NCBI GenBank assembly: GCA_021648845.1
Contig: JAKJHY010000008.1
Span: forward strand, 62,001 to 126,000
Source of the DNA: Mycobacterium sp. MBM
GTDB lineage: Bacteria; Actinomycetota; Actinomycetes; Mycobacteriales; Mycobacteriaceae
Direction: 5' to 3'
Length of the DNA: 64,000 bases
Each line of letters starts with the position of its first letter. The first letter of the stretch is position 1. Shown here piece by piece: positions 62,141 to 64,000 of this stretch. A model generated the notes under the pieces. The model was not told where the DNA came from. It ran no database searches and worked only from the letters and a program-made list of their open reading frames with translations. The position numbers and the translations under genes were made by a program.

Positions 62141-62931
62141 CCGAATCCACTGCGCGCGCCGGCGTGAAGTCGGCCGTCCGCACCGTCGCGCTGCTGGAAT
62201 ACCTCGCGGCGCGGCAGGACAAGCCCGCCCGCATCCGCGAGATCAGCGAGGCGCTGGGCATGCCGCGCAGCAGCGCACACGCACTGCTGCGCACTCTGAT
62301 GGCCCAGGGCTGGGTGCGTGCCGATGAGACCGGCACGCTCTACGGGATCGGAATCCGGGCCCTACTGGTGGGCACCAGCTATCTCGACGGGGACCCGTAC
62401 CTGCCGATGATCGCGCCGTTCCTCGACGACCTGCGCACCGACTGGGACGAGACCTTCCATCTGGGTCGCCTCGATGGCACCGATATCGTCTATCTGGCCA
62501 CCCGTGAGTCCCAGCAGTACCGGCGCTCCACGAATCGGGTCGGTCGGCGACTGCCCGCCTACACCACCGCACTCGGTAAGGCACTGCTGGCCGAACGGGT
62601 GGGGGCCGAGCGCCGCAGTCATCTGCCGGACGAACTGACAATGCTGACACCGCGCACCCTCACCTGCCCCGACGCGCTCGACGAGGCGTTGGAGACCGTC
62701 CGCATCCGGGGCTATGCGACCGACGACGAGGAGAACACCACCGGGCTACGGTGTTTCGCGGTGGCGCTGCGCTACACCTGGCCCGCCCAGGACGCCATCA
62801 GCGCCTCGGTGCCTGTGGCCCGGCTGACCGCCGAGCGTGAGCGGGAACTCGTCGCGGCGCTTTGTGCGGTCGGTGACAAGGTCAGCCGGGTGCTCCGGCC
62901 GGTCGCCAACGGTGACAAGTGGTTCGCTTGA
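62137..62931 (+). CDS. IclR-family transcription regulator
   Basis: A 264-residue regulator. The winged HTH is in REISEALGMPRSSAHALLRTLMAQGW. The C-terminal effector domain has RVGRRLPAYTTALGKALLA and ATDDEENTTGLRCFAV typical of IclR. It is coupled to the transporter and 97 bp upstream of gudD, so it probably controls gudD and the promoters carrying ATCGGTCTTGGA. The effector is likely glucarate or an intermediate (inference). Confidence 0.92.
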   Translation: MTESTARAGVKSAVRTVALLEYLAARQDKPARIREISEALGMPRSSAHALLRTLMAQGWVRADETGTLYGIGIRALLVGTSYLDGDPYLPMIAPFLDDLRTDWDETFHLGRLDGTDIVYLATRESQQYRRSTNRVGRRLPAYTTALGKALLAERVGAERRSHLPDELTMLTPRTLTCPDALDEALETVRIRGYATDDEENTTGLRCFAVALRYTWPAQDAISASVPVARLTAERERELVAALCAVGDKVSRVLRPVANGDKWFA

Positions 62932-62957
62932 TGGGCTCGTTCGGCCAGGTCGACCAT

Positions 62958-62969
62958 ATCGGTCTTGGA
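62958..62969. promoter_or_regulatory. Shared 12-bp element ATCGGTCTTGGA, copy 2
   Basis: Identical to 45276-45287. It is followed at once by the perfect palindrome ATCAATTGAT (62969-62978). Confidence 0.45.
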
Positions 62970-62990
62970 TCAATTGATGCCATAACAGTG

Positions 62991-63021
62991 TTGGACTTGT
63001 ATCAACGGACGATTCTAGGCT
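62991..63021 (+). promoter_or_regulatory. Promoter of gudD, leaderless
   Basis: TTGGAC (62991-62996), 19-nt spacer and TAGGCT (63016-63021), then 7 nt to the ATG at 63029. Same -35 and downstream pattern as 45283. Confidence 0.6.
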
Positions 63022-63028
63022 GGCAGGT

Positions 63029-64000
63029 ATGAGCGAGCGGACTCCCATTGTCACCGAGATGCGGGTCGTCCCCATCGCCGGCCACGACAGCATGCTGCTG
63101 AATCTCAGCGGCGCGCACGGCCCCTTCTTCACCCGGAACCTGGTGATCCTCAAGGACTCCGATGGCAATACCGGTGTCGGGGAGGTGCCCGGCGGTGCGG
63201 CCATCCAGACCACCCTCGAGGATGCCCGACCGCTGGTGCAGGGGCGCGGTATCGGCGCCCACAACGCGGTGCTCGCCGATATCCGGCGCACCTTCGCTGA
63301 CCGCGATTCCGGTGGGCGCGGAGCACAGACCTTCGACCTGCGCATCACCGTGCACGCGGTGACCGCCGTCGAGTCCGCGCTGCTGGATCTGCTCGGTCAG
63401 CACCTCGGCGTCTCGGTGGCGGCACTGCTCGGCGACGGTCAGCAACGCGATCGTGTGCAGGCCCTGGGTTATCTGTTCTTCGTCGGTGATCGCAACCGCA
63501 CCGATCTGGCGTACCGCAGCCCGGCCGACGAGGATGCCGGCGCCGACGACTGGCTGCGGATCCGCCACGAGGAGGCGATGACCCCGGCAGGGGTGGTGCG
63601 CCTGGCCGAGGCCGCCCGCGAACGCTACGGTTTCCGCGATTTCAAGCTCAAGGGCGGGGTGCTGCCCGCCGCTGACGAGTCCAAGGCCGTGATCGCGCTG
63701 GCCGACCGGTTCCCAGATGCCCGGATCACGTTGGACCCCAACGGTGGATGGCTGCTTCGCGATGCCGTCACCACCTGCCGGGAACTCACCGGCGTACTGG
63801 CCTACGCCGAGGACCCGGTGGGGCCCGAGGGTGGCTTCTCCGGTCGCGAGGTGATGGCCGAGTTCAGACGAGCCACCGGCCTGCCGACCGCCACCAACAT
63901 GATCGCCACCGACTGGCGCGAGATGGGACATGCCATCCGCTCCGGTGCCGTCGACATCCCGCTGGCGGACCCGCACTTCTGGACCATGAACGGTTCGGTG
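63029..64000 (+). CDS. gudD: Glucarate dehydratase, 3' part cut by window edge
   Basis: 324 residues of an expected ~445. Near-identical blocks to E. coli GudD are visible: [44 protein letters not shown] (KxK), [26 protein letters not shown] and ADPHFWTM. The catalytic His (SHSNNH) lies beyond the window. It dehydrates D-glucarate (and L-idarate) to 5-keto-4-deoxyglucarate, the substrate of the kdgD product 16 kb upstream. Start set by the leaderless promoter. Confidence 0.95.
   Translation, partial: MSERTPIVTEMRVVPIAGHDSMLLNLSGAHGPFFTRNLVILKDSDGNTGVGEVPGGAAIQTTLEDARPLVQGRGIGAHNAVLADIRRTFADRDSGGRGAQTFDLRITVHAVTAVESALLDLLGQHLGVSVAALLGDGQQRDRVQALGYLFFVGDRNRTDLAYRSPADEDAGADDWLRIRHEEAMTPAGVVRLAEAARERYGFRDFKLKGGVLPAADESKAVIALADRFPDARITLDPNGGWLLRDAVTTCRELTGVLAYAEDPVGPEGGFSGREVMAEFRRATGLPTATNMIATDWREMGHAIRSGAVDIPLADPHFWTMNGSV

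Overview
The window is chromosomal DNA of high GC content from a mycobacterium, most likely a fast-growing Mycolicibacterium-type species. From position 1 to about 32.5 kb the gene order matches the Mycobacterium tuberculosis block Rv3682 to Rv3644c read backwards: ponA2, whiB4, Rv3680/Rv3679, Rv3678A, Rv3678c, Rv3677c, crp, Rv3675, nth, Rv3673c, Rv3672c, marP, ephE, Rv3669, Rv3668c, acs, Rv3662c, Rv3661, the Rv3660c-Rv3654c Tad-like cluster, Rv3651, Rv3649, cspA, Rv3647c, topA, Rv3645, holB and tRNA-Thr. Assignments rest on recalled family motifs and synteny, not on a database search. No insertion sequence, prophage or CRISPR array was seen.

Two small RNAs flank the Rv3661 homologue. The gap at 15541-15951 fits Ms1 (MTS2823), the RNA that binds core RNA polymerase. 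It has a promoter, about 315 nt of transcribed sequence and a terminator on the minus strand. The gap at 16831-17255 holds the C-rich 6C (B11) RNA on the plus strand. The Ms1 promoter carries a near-consensus CRP site between its -35 and -10 elements, and crp itself lies in the window.

From 32.5 to 45.2 kb the content is cell-envelope related: a multi-pass GT-C-like membrane protein, galE, a D-aminoacylase-type amidohydrolase with a TetR regulator, and a tightly coupled three-gene operon on the minus strand. That operon encodes a 1294-residue membrane-bound Pls/PosA-like adenylation and carrier protein with left-handed beta-helix domains, an M1 metallopeptidase and a flippase-like membrane protein. 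Its product is unknown.

From 45.3 kb to the right edge lies a sugar-diacid catabolic region. 2-oxoglutarate-semialdehyde dehydrogenase, 5-dehydro-4-deoxyglucarate dehydratase and a divergent glucarate-dehydratase-like enolase form one operon. An unrelated stretch follows (F420-type nitroreductase-like protein, PhoD phosphatase, TetR, MpaB-like oxygenase, LysR, secreted protein, hydroxyacid dehydrogenase). Then comes a complete Dpp-type ABC importer translationally coupled to a TSUP permease and an IclR regulator, and finally a classical gudD cut by the window edge. Together they can take glucarate to 2-oxoglutarate. The two catabolic promoters share a 12-bp element, which suggests co-regulation.

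Two themes run across the window. Many genes begin exactly 6-7 nt after a TANNNT -10 box, so they are predicted to be leaderless, and this settles several start codons. A short repeat (core GAGCGAAGCGAC) recurs at gene starts and is translated in the same frame as GGQERSDPG-like N-termini in three unrelated proteins, in tandem at the start of a TetR protein.
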